This document shows, piece by piece, positions 33,845 to 42,851 of a stretch of DNA of 64,000 bases. Made by a program: the position numbers and the translations under genes. Origin of the DNA: Streptomyces sp. SAJ15 (GTDB lineage: Bacteria > Actinomycetota > Actinomycetes > Streptomycetales > Streptomycetaceae); contig NZ_NISY01000006.1 of NCBI RefSeq assembly GCF_007595705.1, positions 413,784 through 477,783 of the forward strand, given 5' to 3'. The first letter of the stretch is position 1, and each line of letters begins with the position of its first letter. The notes beneath the pieces are model-generated. The model made no database searches, had not been told where the DNA came from, and saw only the letters and a list, made by a program, of their open reading frames with translations.

Positions 33845-34094
33845 CGCCGCTGGCCGTCGAACCGGAGCGTTCGACGGCGCGGCCGCACAGGCAACTGTTC
33901 GATCACTTCACAAACAGACACGGGGCCGTACAGGAGGCACCGACAGGCTCGACACCACCGTCGATTCGAGCCGGCGCTATCAGTTCTCATCAACATTTGC
34001 TGAGCTGCGAGCCCGCCACTGCTCTTGAAACCCGCCGACAAGTGCTCTCAGTTCTGACCCACGCAGCCAGTCCGCACGACGTCCACGAGCGCCA
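33845..34094. other. Intergenic, nothing recognised
   Basis: About 250 bases after the deaminase-like gene; no terminator hairpin or coding pattern stands out. Confidence 0.35.
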
Positions 34095-34280
34095 TCAAGC
34101 CCGGCTCCAGGCCATGCCGAGCTTCTCCAGCCGCTTCGCGCGCAGCTCGCTCATCTGCCCGGCCGCGTACGCGCGTCGCTGCTCAGCGACCCACTGCCCA
34201 AGGGGGTAGGCGCTCTCCTCGCAGTAGCCCACTCCCTCAACGCTGGGGCCCCGGGGGATCGGCCATGACATCCGGGGGCC
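34095..34280 (-). pseudogene. Helicase-associated domain fragment
   Basis: Leftward: YPLGQWVAEQRRAYAAGQMS, ELRAKRLEKLGMAWS. This is one copy of the helicase-associated (HA) domain, W-x(2)-QRRAYxxG...RLExLGMxW, normally repeated at the end of DEAD/DEAH helicases on Streptomyces mobile elements. The helicase core is missing. Confidence 0.6.
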
Positions 34281-34341
34281 GTCATTGATTCGCGCTGTAC
34301 AACGACAGCGCGATCCCAGCGACGGTGCGCGTTGCGAGCCG

Positions 34342-34483
34342 TCAGCCGTCAGCACCCGGCGACGGTTCGTATTGCAGGCAGTACGCGCAGCTGGCGGCTG
34401 AGTCGACGAGGCCCAAGCAGCGCCGACAGGTGCCGCGCTCCCGTACCGGCCCGCAGTCATACCCCGCATCCCGGGCACGTCAT
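34342..34483 (-). pseudogene. Small zinc-ribbon protein, frameshifted
   Basis: Leftward from ATG 34483: MTCPGCG, then after a one-base frameshift YDCGPVRERGTCRRCLGLVD and SAASCAYCLQYEPSPG to a stop. Several CxxC pairs (CPGC, CRRC, CAYC) indicate a metal-binding ribbon. Such tiny proteins are common on actinomycete conjugative elements. Confidence 0.45.
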
Positions 34484-34672
34484 CACCGGCTGGCCAGCGC
34501 CGAAGGGCAAGGATGCTGAAGACGGTGGCTTGCCCGCGCTCCCGAGGCGCGGTGGAGTGGTGGGCAATCCTGGCCGGCCTCGCACAGAGCTGTCCGGGCG
34601 GGGGCGGCCTGGCACGCCGTACGCAGAGTGATACCCCTGCAGAAGGGCACCCCCTGGTCGCCGGAACGGAAC

Positions 34673-35611
34673 TCAGGCCGCCGCGGCGCGGAAGGTGCTG
34701 GGGCTCAGGCCCTTGTGGCGTTTGAACGCGGCGCTGAAGCCGAAAGCGTCGGCATAGCCGACGGACCTTCCGATCTGGGCGATGCTGAGGTCGGTGTCGG
34801 TCAGAAGCGTCTCGGCCTCGTCCATGCGGCATTCCGTGAGGTAGGCGAGGGGCGGGCGGCCCATCAGCTTGGTGAAGCGCTTGGCGAACAGCGCCCGGGA
34901 GACGCCGGCTCGAGTGGCCAGCGACGCCACCGTCCAAGCCTCGGCGGGCCGGTCGTGGAAGGCCTGCAGTGCGGGGGCGAGGACTGGGTCGGCGAGGCCC
35001 CGGTACCAGCTGGGCGCGTCGGCACCGGCCTGGTCGAACCAGCTGCGCAACGTGCACACCAGGGCCCAGTCGAGGAGCCGGTCCATCAGTGCCTGCGAAC
35101 CGGCCGAGAGACGGGCGGCGTCGGCGGCGGCCGTCTCCAGCCAGGCACAGACCTCGACGTCCTCCTTCATCACCAGGACGGGCGGCAGGGCACGCAGAAG
35201 CCGCTCGTGGCGGTGGCCAGAGGCGCGGTAGGCGCCCACGATCAGCGCGGTCGCCTCCTCCGAGTCGGTGCCCCAGCGGATACCGTCGAGTTCCTGGGCG
35301 GTGCACTCGGTGTCCGTGGTGAAGCAGGCGATCTCGTACGCGGCATGGGAGCTGTGGACAGTGGTGGGATGGTCCGCGAGATGGAACGGTGCGGGGCCCC
35401 GCACGATGACCGTGTCGCCCACGCCGACCGCTCGCTCGGTGCCGTCGGGCAGCAGCAGGGTGCCCCCGCCGCGCAACACGCTGATCATGGTGAGCGGTCC
35501 GTCGTCGGCGAAGCGGATGGTCCAGGGCGCCGTCAGTACGGCGTGGCTGACGACCGAGCCCTCGGCCCGGATGCCACTCAGTAGCGAACTCAAGGGATCC
35601 ACGCCACGCAT
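34673..35611 (-). CDS. AraC-family regulator with cupin sensor
   Basis: 312 residues; ATG 35611, preceded by AGGAGA at long spacing. Residues 1-190 form an AraC-type cupin sensor (PWTIRFADDGPLTMISVLRG, LLLPDGTERAVGVGDTVIVR). The C-terminal pair of helix-turn-helices is complete (VASLATRAGVSRALFAKRFT; IAQIGRSVGYADAFGFSAAF). It is divergent from a flavodoxin-fold quinone reductase with only 104 bases between starts. Regulators of this class (cupin_6) typically control such an oxidoreductase. Confidence 0.9.
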   Translation of the reverse strand: MRGVDPLSSLLSGIRAEGSVVSHAVLTAPWTIRFADDGPLTMISVLRGGGTLLLPDGTERAVGVGDTVIVRGPAPFHLADHPTTVHSSHAAYEIACFTTDTECTAQELDGIRWGTDSEEATALIVGAYRASGHRHERLLRALPPVLVMKEDVEVCAWLETAAADAARLSAGSQALMDRLLDWALVCTLRSWFDQAGADAPSWYRGLADPVLAPALQAFHDRPAEAWTVASLATRAGVSRALFAKRFTKLMGRPPLAYLTECRMDEAETLLTDTDLSIAQIGRSVGYADAFGFSAAFKRHKGLSPSTFRAAAA

Positions 35612-35715
35612 CGTAGACGATCTCCTATGCGCCAGAGCGTTTCTCCCATGGATCATCTACGTCACCGCGGCTGTACTGGATTCATCGAATCAACCGAGAC
35701 CAGCCGGGAGACACC

Positions 35716-36396
35716 GTGACCCAGCACGACAGCCATGCCAAGACAGCCCTCGTGGTCGTCGCACACCACCGCACAGACTCCCTCACCACGCACACGGCCC
35801 GCCGTGCTGCCGCCCGACTCGAAGCCGCCGGATACCGCATCGACCTGCTCGACCTGCACGCCGAGGGGTTCGACCCACGGATGAACATGTCGGACCAGCC
35901 GGACTGGGGCAACAGGGAAAAGACGTATTCGGACGAAGCGCACGCCCATATGCAGCGCATCCTCGATGCCGATGTCGTCGTCGCCGTCTTCCCGGTGTAC
36001 TGGCAGAGCGTGCCCGCCATCCTCAAGGGCTGGATCGACCGCGTATGGAACTACGGGTTTGCCTACGGCCGCAGCAAGCCCCGCCTCGCCGGCAAGCGCA
36101 TGCTGTGGCTGGGCCTCGCTGGCGCTACCGCCGACGATCCCATCGTGGAAGGGATGCAAACCGTCCTCGAAACCAATCTGAGCGAAGGCATCGCCTACTA
36201 CTGCGGCTTCTCCCATTCCACCGTCGGCCTGCTCACCGACGCGGAGGAGCGCCCGCAGCGCGTCGACGCCGAAGGAAACCTCCTTGTCGGCGAAGCGGTC
36301 TCGGGCGCTGAGCGAGAGGCACAGTACGCCGATCTCGACCGGCGTGCACGAGAGTTCGTGCAAAGGTTCGTCGCCGAGGGACTTGCGGCGACCTGA
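35716..36396 (+). CDS. NAD(P)H oxidoreductase, flavodoxin-fold (Kef-F/MdaB-like)
   Basis: 226 residues from GTG 35716 with GGGAG before it. The flavodoxin_2 fold is seen in TALVVVAHHRTDSLTTHTAR, ADVVVAVFPVYWQSVPAILK then GWIDRVWNYGFAYG, and KRMLWLGLAGATADD. FPVYWQSVPAxLKGWIDR is the FMN-binding signature. It reduces quinones or electrophiles by two electrons, protecting against oxidative cycling. It is probably controlled by the divergent AraC regulator. Confidence 0.9.
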   Translation: MTQHDSHAKTALVVVAHHRTDSLTTHTARRAAARLEAAGYRIDLLDLHAEGFDPRMNMSDQPDWGNREKTYSDEAHAHMQRILDADVVVAVFPVYWQSVPAILKGWIDRVWNYGFAYGRSKPRLAGKRMLWLGLAGATADDPIVEGMQTVLETNLSEGIAYYCGFSHSTVGLLTDAEERPQRVDAEGNLLVGEAVSGAEREAQYADLDRRAREFVQRFVAEGLAAT

Positions 36397-36411
36397 CCGC
36401 CAGGATGCAGA

Positions 36412-36770
36412 TGATCGAGGTCCCGGACCGGATCCGGGGCCGCGGACCCTCGCCGAGGCGGCCGAAGGTAGTTGGGATGTCAGCGTCGCGATCGCCCGCC
36501 GCGCCGGCGTCGACCGCACCTTCCGCTACCGCTACCGCTACGGAGATCTACTCGGCCAGATCCACGCTCGGGCCGCCGATCCCCCGCTGCCCCTGATGAC
36601 CGCGAGCCCGCTGTCGGCCTGGCCTCCCTGCAGGCCGACCTGCTGGCGCCCGACGCCCGCAGTGCTCGCCTCGCTGCCCAGGGCGAGCGACTGGAAGCCT
36701 GCCTCAACGAGGCCCTCGGCGAACAGGCCCGGAGTCCCGCCGCGCGCTCGCCTCGGAAGGCTGGCCGATC
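36412..36770 (+). pseudogene. DUF6262-like (TnpC-type) remnant
   Basis: Pieces in two frames: LAEAAEGSWDVSVAIARRAG and VDRTF with RDLLGQIHARAADPP, then LASLQADLLAPDARSARLAA and ERLEACLNEALGEQA. This is the short helix-turn-helix/coiled-coil protein that accompanies paired tyrosine recombinases in Tn554-like elements. At least one frameshift is present and the recombinases are missing. Confidence 0.55.
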
Positions 36771-37070
36771 CGCCGACCGGGCAGCAGCATCAGGCATGCA
36801 CCGCACCGTGCGTGCGCCGCCGACCGACCGCTTGACCAGGTTTCGATGGGTGCGCGTCGTTCCTGGACCAGGTTCGCTACCTGGCACGTTTCCCCTTGTC
36901 AGCCCTGGTCCCGGCTGCCGATCAGGTCGCGGACAAGGGGGTGCGTGATATAGGAGCCCGGCCCGCCAGTTTGTGGTGCGCGTCCGGTGCGGCGTGGCGG
37001 GGCCGGCGGCGCGCACCGCGAATGTGCGGTGCGGTGTGGCGGTGCGCGCGGCGTGCTCCACCGTCCGGCG

Positions 37071-37960
37071 ATGGTGCGCACCGGCTACGCCGAGCGCGTT
37101 GATATGTCTGGAGAAGCGTCCCGGCCCCGCGCAAGCAGCACGCCGGCGAAGGCCAGGGCGGACGTCCGCGGCGATGTCCTGCTCACCCTTGCTCAGCTCC
37201 GCCTGGCCAAGCCCCACCAGCTCAAGGCGCTTGTGCTGCCGCATCACCAGGACAGGGACCACGTCCGCCGCGCGCTGCGCGACTGGTCGGCCGGACCCAC
37301 CGTGCCCAGCAGAGTTACTGGTACTGCACCCCGGCGGGCCTGGCCGAAGCCGCCGCCTCCGGTGAACACGCGCCGAAGGCCGGCCGGACCACCGGGCAGC
37401 GCGCGGCGGCGAAGACGGGCTTGCGTGAGCACGCCCTCGCCCTGGTCGACACCGTCATCGCCTTCCACCACGCCGGGGCGGCCGACCACACCGACTGGCA
37501 GGTGGAAGTCGCCCACCCCACGCCAGCCGGCTCCCTGGTTCCCGACGGCGTGGTGCTCCTGGCCGACGGCTCCCACGCGTTCGTGGAGATCGACCGCACC
37601 CTGTCCTACGCTCGCCTGCTCGCCAAGCTGGAGCGCTACGACGCCTACCGCAACGCACCTGCGTCCGGGCGCGGCAACGCCGCCCGCCCTCCGCGCTCAC
37701 ACTGGCAGCAGACCTATGCCGGGCCGTCGCTGGAGCGGCCCTTCCCGCTGCTGCTGTTTTCGCCCCCGCCCAGCGCCGCGCGGCCCCGGCAACGAGGGAG
37801 GCCCGCCTTCCACGACCGTGCCCGGCCGAACTGGCGGATCACGGTGGCGACGACGACCTTGCCCCTGTTGATCGCGCACGGGCCCGAGCGGCCGGTGTGG
37901 CGGGTTGTCGGCGACGGTGAGGACCGCCTGCCCTTGGCAGGGCTGCCGCAGCCGCGGTGA
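37071..37960 (+). pseudogene. Replication-relaxation family protein, frameshifted
   Basis: From ATG 37071 the frame gives VRGDVLLTLAQLRLAKPHQL and KALVLPHHQDRDHVRRALRD. Near 37310 it shifts to WYCTPAGLAEAAASGEHAPK, then GLREHALALVDTVIAFHHAG, VVLLADGSHAFVEIDRTLSY and LAKLERYDAY. This is the plasmid replication-relaxation family (winged helix plus nuclease-like core), typical of actinomycete plasmids and AICEs. A single frameshift splits it. A hairpin follows 58 bases after the stop. Confidence 0.7.
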
Positions 37961-38017
37961 ACGTGGCGGGCCGGCGCGCGGCCTTGCCACGGCTGGTGGG
38001 CAAACCCGAAGGGGAGC

Positions 38018-38047
38018 CTGGGCAAGCCGCCCCGGCGGCTTGCCCAG
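38018..38047. terminator. Stem-loop after the replication-relaxation gene
   Basis: A perfect 14-bp stem CTGGGCAAGCCGCC / GGCGGCTTGCCCAG with a CC loop; no T-run. The family tail probably forms a functional terminator. Confidence 0.65.
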
Positions 38048-38360
38048 CCCGGCCGGGCCGCGCTGGAGTTCCCACGCTGTGGCCAGGCGCAGGGTGAAAG
38101 CGTCGAGGTAGATGACGTGGTCCATGCGTCCCGCCCGGCGCAGGCGCAGTCGGCCCTTGCTGCGGTCGAGGTCGGTTCGCCAGAGGTAGACGGGCTCTGG
38201 GCGCGGTTCCGTGAACCCCAGGTCAGTGGCGGGAGCGGCACTGGGGCAGACGTCGGCTCTGAGGCGGGGTACAGAGACACCCCCGGGAACCGCGTTGGGC
38301 ACGTACGTTGTCTTTGCTCGGCGAAGCTGCGTCGAGTGTCGCCTACTGAGTGGGGGAACG
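38048..38360. other. Intergenic upstream of the kinase-lipoyl gene
   Basis: About 310 bases. On the minus strand a patch reads EPVYLWRTDLDRSKGRLRLR and AGRMDHVIYLDAFTLRLATA, which could be the remnant of an unknown gene. On the plus strand only the ribosome site GGGGG at 38352-38356 for the next gene is evident. Confidence 0.35.
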
Positions 38361-39446
38361 GTGTTGCGGGAAGCACAGCCGGGAAAGGTAGTTGCCGGCC
38401 GATACCGCCTGGTGGTCAGACTCGGGTCCGGTGGCTTCGGGCATGTGTGGATGGCGCGCGATGAGTCTCTGCGCGTCGACGTGGCGGTCAAGGAGATCCG
38501 GCTGCCCGCATCATCTTCCGACACTGAGCAGGACGCCCTGCTGGCCCGCGCTGTCCGTGAGGCCCGCAATGCCGCGCGACTTCGTGACCACCCCCACGTC
38601 GTCGCCGTCCATGACATCGTCATGGAAGGCGACGTCCCCTGGATGGTCATGCAATTGGTCGACGGATGCTCACTACAGGATCATTTGACCAGGCATGAGC
38701 CATTGTCGGTGGACCGTGCCGCCGAAGTCGCCGTGGCTCTGCTGAGGGCCTTGGAGGCGGCGCACGCGATCGGCATCGTGCACCGGGACGTCAAGCCGGC
38801 CAACGTCATGCTCGCTCGAAGTGGCGAGGTGCTCCTCGCCGACTTCGGTATCGCAGTGCACTCTGCGGACACCCGGCTGACAGGGACCGGGATGTTCGTC
38901 GGCTCACCCGGGTACGCCGCCCCAGAGCGCGTACGCGGTGCCGACGGAGGAGGCGCGAGCGACCTGTTCTCCCTTGGTGTGACGCTGTATCAGGCAGTGG
39001 AGTGGCACACGCCATTCCGACTCGACGATCCAGCAGCAGTCGTCTTGGACGAGGCGCCTCCACCGCAGCAAGCAGGTCGGCTCACCGCCCTCATCACGCA
39101 ACTGCTGGAGAAGAACCCAGATAGACGCCTTACAATCCCCCAGGCACTGGCCATGGTCGCCACGCCAACTTCGACGTTGCCCCCTGCGGCGGCGGGCGAC
39201 TACGTGGTAGTTGTTCCCCCACTCGGCAAGAGGGTCACCGAGTGCACGGTCACGCGGTGGCTCAAGCGGGTCGGTGAACGCGTCAAGCAGGGCGAGCCCC
39301 TGGTGGAGCTTTCCACCGACAAGGTAGACACCGAGCTTCCCTCGCCGGCTACCGGAACCCTCAAGCTCCTCCTGGTCGCCGAAGACGAGACGGTAGCCAT
39401 CGGCGTGCCCCTCGCCACCATCGACACCACGCAGACGCGCAGATAA
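38361..39446 (+). CDS. Ser/Thr protein kinase fused to a C-terminal lipoyl domain
   Basis: 361 residues from GTG 38361, with GGGGGAAC just before it. Residues 10-270 are a Hanks-type kinase: the glycine loop LGSGGFGHVW, the lysine in VAVKEI, the catalytic loop IVHRDVKPANVML, LADFGIAV, and the APE in GYAAPERV. It lacks a membrane helix. Residues 285-355 are a lipoyl domain as in 2-oxoacid dehydrogenase E2 (VTECTVTRWLKRVGERVKQG, VELSTDKVDTELPSPATGTL), with the lipoylatable lysine in STDKVDTE. Fusion of a soluble kinase to a lipoyl domain is unusual and could couple signalling to lipoylation or redox state; this is inference. It lies about 0.7 kb upstream of the RiPP cluster. Confidence 0.85.
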   Translation: MLREAQPGKVVAGRYRLVVRLGSGGFGHVWMARDESLRVDVAVKEIRLPASSSDTEQDALLARAVREARNAARLRDHPHVVAVHDIVMEGDVPWMVMQLVDGCSLQDHLTRHEPLSVDRAAEVAVALLRALEAAHAIGIVHRDVKPANVMLARSGEVLLADFGIAVHSADTRLTGTGMFVGSPGYAAPERVRGADGGGASDLFSLGVTLYQAVEWHTPFRLDDPAAVVLDEAPPPQQAGRLTALITQLLEKNPDRRLTIPQALAMVATPTSTLPPAAAGDYVVVVPPLGKRVTECTVTRWLKRVGERVKQGEPLVELSTDKVDTELPSPATGTLKLLLVAEDETVAIGVPLATIDTTQTRR

Positions 39447-39571
39447 AAGCGGCTGGCCACACGCGATGTGCCGACGGGCCGGGCGTCCTTCGAAAAGTCC
39501 TCCGCACCTGCGTCCTCACCCAGCCATGAGCCTCACAGAACCGCGGACAGAGCCAAGTTCGCGGGTTCCCA

Positions 39572-39880
39572 TCACCGGCCCCGAGGTCGCCCCGCCCGCC
39601 GCGCTACTCGTGCGACGGCGCCCGCCCGCGCCGTCCTCCTGCTCGATACCGAGAGCCCGCAGGACCATTCGAGAAGGCGACTGGTGATCACGGAGTAGTG
39701 GACGCTGACCCGGCCCCGCTTCTTGTCCAGGATCTGTGGGGCCTCGTCCCGGTAGACGTAGCGGAGGTATCGGCGGCGGATCGGCGCTTCAGCTATCAGC
39801 AGCACTGGTGAGGAGATGAGGATGGCCACCGGGACCAGGGCTCTCACGACGGTGAGCTTCGCTTTCTCCTCGTATCGCAT
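39572..39880 (-). CDS. Possible small membrane protein
   Basis: About 102 codons from ATG 39880. One clear membrane segment (LVPVAILISSPVLLIAEAPI) is followed by a basic tail (RRRYLRYVYRDEAPQILDKK). There is no family match and no clear ribosome site. Its position between the kinase and the RiPP genes, on the opposite strand, makes it worth noting but not certain. Confidence 0.35.
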   Translation of the reverse strand: MRYEEKAKLTVVRALVPVAILISSPVLLIAEAPIRRRYLRYVYRDEAPQILDKKRGRVSVHYSVITSRLLEWSCGLSVSSRRTARAGAVARVARRAGRPRGR

Positions 39881-39904
39881 GCGTTCAGTGTGCTGACCCT
39901 GCAT

Positions 39905-40180
39905 GTTGCTTGTCAGCCATACCCAGAACCCCTGGGTCCGACGATCTTACAAATGACCGCCTCAGACCCATGCTTGGAAGGTAGGACAAGCTCAGCGACG
40001 GGTGTGTGGTCTGCCCGGTGCAGCAGGGCACCAGCACGGTCCAGGGAGTGGATAGCCATACCGGTCCAACGGCAACCCGCACAAGGCAGACACCCGCGGT
40101 CTTTGGCCTTAGACGGTCTACCTCTGACGGCGGTGGACCATCACACTGATCACCTGTCTTCGATGATTGGGAGGTTGCCG
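39905..40180. promoter_or_regulatory. Presumed promoter region of the RiPP cluster
   Basis: This gap of 276 bases holds no gene. The ribosome site GGGAGG at 40169-40174, six bases before GTG 40181, fixes the start of tgmA. A TTAGAC-N3-CTA motif at about 40108 is noticeable, but no promoter can be assigned with confidence. Confidence 0.35.
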
Positions 40181-40432
40181 GTGACGACTCTGGCTCCGAG
40201 GCCGTGGGGGCTGACCCGGATGAGGCCGTTCCCCGCGTCGGCTGCAGTGCCTGCGGCCACGGTCGTGCTGGACCCGGAGAAGCAGACCGGCCGGTGGGTT
40301 GGGCCGGATGGGCAAGGCGTGCCGAGCCTGGACCGGCACAAGCGCAGCGAGACCAACAAGGAGACGAAGCCCAAGACGTCCCTGGACGGCAACACGGATG
40401 AGGGCAGTGGCCAGCAGGGGGACAACGATTGA
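40181..40432 (+). CDS. tgmA: ATP-grasp-modified RiPP precursor (graspetide-type)
   Basis: 83 residues from GTG 40181, fixed by GGGAGG; an ATG at 40163 is in frame but lacks a ribosome site. The leader has the conserved PWGLTRMRPFP and the LDPEKQTGRWVGPDGQGV segment of the putative ATP-grasp-target RiPP family. The C-terminal core is rich in Thr, Lys, Asp and Glu (SETNKETKPKTSLDGNTDEG and then Q and D residues). Thr/Ser/Lys side chains can be joined to Asp/Glu by the ATP-grasp enzyme. The Asp-Gly in SLDG is a likely target for isoaspartyl-type methylation and aspartimide formation, as in fuscimiditide. The stop overlaps the TTG start of tgmB. Confidence 0.85.
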   Translation: MTTLAPRPWGLTRMRPFPASAAVPAATVVLDPEKQTGRWVGPDGQGVPSLDRHKRSETNKETKPKTSLDGNTDEGSGQQGDND

Positions 40433-41397
40433 CCGGCCCGTCAGCCGTGCTTGTCGTCACTCAGCTGGACGACGTGACGGCCGACGTCGTCATTGAGGAA
40501 CTGGGGGAGCGGGGAGTGCCGGTGGTCCGGCTCGACCCCGCTGACTTTCCTGCCGCAGTGACCGTGAGGGCACGGGTCGGCGACTTCGGCCTTGCCGGCG
40601 AGATCCGCACAGGGACGCGGGTTGCTGCGTTGGACAGCGTGCGCTCGGTGTACTGGCGGCGGCCACGCCCCTACGCCGCGCCCACCGGCCTTGACGACCG
40701 TGACGCCCTGTGGTGCGTAGACCAGGCCCGCTACGGGCTCGGCGGCATCCTGGCATCGCTGCCGGGCGCGCACTATGTGAACCATCCGTGGCGCAACCGA
40801 GCCGCCGAGTACAAGCCCGCCCAGCTCGCTGCGGCTGCGCGGTGCGGGCTGCGCGTTCCGCCGACGCTCCTGACCAACGACGTGGACGAGGCCCGGCGAT
40901 TCGTGGCCCAGCACGGGCCGGTCGTCTACAAGCCGCTCTACAACAGCGACTACACCGACCCGCAAGGGCGCGGATTGACGGTCTGGGTCGAGGAAGTCGC
41001 GGCGCAGGACCTGGACGCCGGGGTCAACAAGACAATGCACCTGTTCCAGCAACGGGTGGACAAAGTGGGAGACATCCGGCTCACCGCCGTCGGCGACCGC
41101 CTGTTCGCGGTGCGGATCGACGGCTCTCCCGGCCTGGACTGGCGCCGGCACTACGACGACCTCTCCTACGCCTTGATCAACACACCACCCGACGTGGCGA
41201 AGGGCGTACGCGACTACCTCGCGGCGTTCGGCCTGACGTACGGCGCCTTCGACTTCGGGCTCGACGCCTCCGGCAGGTGGCACTTCTACGAGTGCAACCC
41301 CAACGGCCAGTTCGCATGGTTCCCTACCCCGATCACCAGCCAGATCACCACAGCCATCGCCGACCAGCTCCAGCACCCCGACCGGGACCGCCGATGA
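40429..41397 (+). CDS. tgmB: ATP-grasp ribosomal peptide maturase
   Basis: 322 residues from TTG 40429, which overlaps the tgmA stop (TTGA), so translation is coupled. The N-terminal part has the pre-ATP-grasp fold with WRRPRPY. The ATP-grasp core follows: HPWRNRAAEYKPAQLAAAAR, GPVVYKPL, the large loop, and the metal-binding YECNPNGQFAWFP. It matches the SAV_5884-type peptide maturase family. It activates Asp/Glu carboxylates by phosphorylation so that Thr/Ser/Lys of the precursor attack, forming ester or amide crosslinks. Confidence 0.92.
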   Translation: MTGPSAVLVVTQLDDVTADVVIEELGERGVPVVRLDPADFPAAVTVRARVGDFGLAGEIRTGTRVAALDSVRSVYWRRPRPYAAPTGLDDRDALWCVDQARYGLGGILASLPGAHYVNHPWRNRAAEYKPAQLAAAARCGLRVPPTLLTNDVDEARRFVAQHGPVVYKPLYNSDYTDPQGRGLTVWVEEVAAQDLDAGVNKTMHLFQQRVDKVGDIRLTAVGDRLFAVRIDGSPGLDWRRHYDDLSYALINTPPDVAKGVRDYLAAFGLTYGAFDFGLDASGRWHFYECNPNGQFAWFPTPITSQITTAIADQLQHPDRDRR

Positions 41398-42527
41398 CCA
41401 TCAGCACCTCTCTCCGCCAGGGCCTCGCCGACGAGCTTGCCCAAGGCGGCCAGCTCACCGACCCAGCTTGGCGATCAGCCGTCGAGGCCGTCCCCCGCGA
41501 AGTCTTCCTGGGGGACACCGTCTATCGACCGAACGGCACCCAGTGGGAACCCGTCCACCGCGACCAAGTCGGCGACGACGAGTGGCTCCGACGGGTCTAT
41601 TCGGACACCACATGGGTGACCCAGGTCGAGGGCATCAGCGCCAGCAGCGCACCCGGCCCTGTGTCCGGACGCCCCACCTCCTCCAGCACCTTGCCGTCCC
41701 TCGTCCTGCGGATGCTCGAACTCGCCGACATCCGCGAGGGCGACAAGGTCCTGGAGATCGGCACGGGAACCGGCTACTCCACAGCCATCCTGTGTCACCG
41801 GCTCGGCGACGAGGCCGTGTACTCCGTGGAGTACGACGAGGGCCTGGCCGCGACCGCCGCACGGCGGCTCCAAGCCTCCGGCTGCTCTCCCCACCTCATC
41901 ACCGGTGACGGTCTGCGCGGGTACCAGGACGGCGCCGACTACAACAGCGTTATTGCGACCTGCGCGGTGCGCACCATTCCGCCGTCGTGGCTGTGGCAGC
42001 TCCGCGATGGCGGCAGCATCGTCACCACGATCAGCGGCTGGATGCTCGCCTCCGGCCTGATCCGCCTCGTCCTCGACGAGGAAGGGGTCGCCCGCGGACG
42101 CTTCACCGGTGACAAGGTCTCGTACATGCTTGCCCGCCCCCACGAGCGCCCGCCCCGGCCCACCTTCTACCCGCATCCCGGAACCACCCGCAACGCGCGC
42201 GTCAGCCCGGAACTGCTGGACGACTGGACGGCCCAGTTCGTCGCGCAGCTAGCAGCCCCCTCGGCCGAGCTGGTGCGAACTGGAGAAGGCATCGCCCTCC
42301 TCGACGTGGCGACCGGTTCGCAGGCATGGACGGAGCCCAATGGTGACGGCTGGACCGTCCACCAGGACGGCCCACTGCAGTTGTGGGACCAGGTCGAGGA
42401 CGCCCTTGCGCTGTGGGAGCAGGAGGGCGCGCCTGATCAGACGGCGTTCGGGATGACCGTCACCGAGTGGCACCAGACCGTGTGGCTCGGCGACCCGAAG
42501 GGACCGAGCTGGCGCCTGCCGACCTGA
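41394..42527 (+). CDS. tgmC: Protein-L-isoaspartate-type methyltransferase of the RiPP cluster
   Basis: 377 residues. Its ATG overlaps the tgmB stop (ATGA). The PCMT-like domain has the SAM motif VLEIGTGTGYSTAILCHRLG (about 116-135) and PGPVSGRPTSSSTLPSLVLR in front, as in PIMT. A C-terminal extension of about 130 residues (LQLWDQVEDALALWEQEG, FGMTVTEWHQTVWLGDP) is specific to ATP-grasp RiPP methyltransferases. By analogy with fuscimiditide and amycolimiditide enzymes it should methylate a core Asp, which then cyclises to aspartimide. Confidence 0.9.
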   Translation: MTISTSLRQGLADELAQGGQLTDPAWRSAVEAVPREVFLGDTVYRPNGTQWEPVHRDQVGDDEWLRRVYSDTTWVTQVEGISASSAPGPVSGRPTSSSTLPSLVLRMLELADIREGDKVLEIGTGTGYSTAILCHRLGDEAVYSVEYDEGLAATAARRLQASGCSPHLITGDGLRGYQDGADYNSVIATCAVRTIPPSWLWQLRDGGSIVTTISGWMLASGLIRLVLDEEGVARGRFTGDKVSYMLARPHERPPRPTFYPHPGTTRNARVSPELLDDWTAQFVAQLAAPSAELVRTGEGIALLDVATGSQAWTEPNGDGWTVHQDGPLQLWDQVEDALALWEQEGAPDQTAFGMTVTEWHQTVWLGDPKGPSWRLPT

Positions 42528-42851
42528 CTCCTTCGTGGGACTCTCCGACTACGGCATCGCCCCCTCCCTGTGGTCCCGAGCCTGTGCCGCTTGCCGCACG
42601 CAGCAACTCGTGTGCGGCGCACAGGGCCGTTGGATGTGCCGCCTCGCCGCGCCGACGGGGGACGATCCGGCGGCGGCTCAGGGTTGTACCGGTCGGTGAG
42701 CCTTGCCGGAAGGGCCCGCGGCCTCGACCTGGTCGGCGCGCACCCAAGGACCCCTGCTGGGCGGAAAACGTCACGAGCCCTTCAGGAGAAAGATCGCGCC
42801 AGCTTCGCCCGAGATTCAGGGGTCTGTCATGCGACCGCACATGATCACCTC

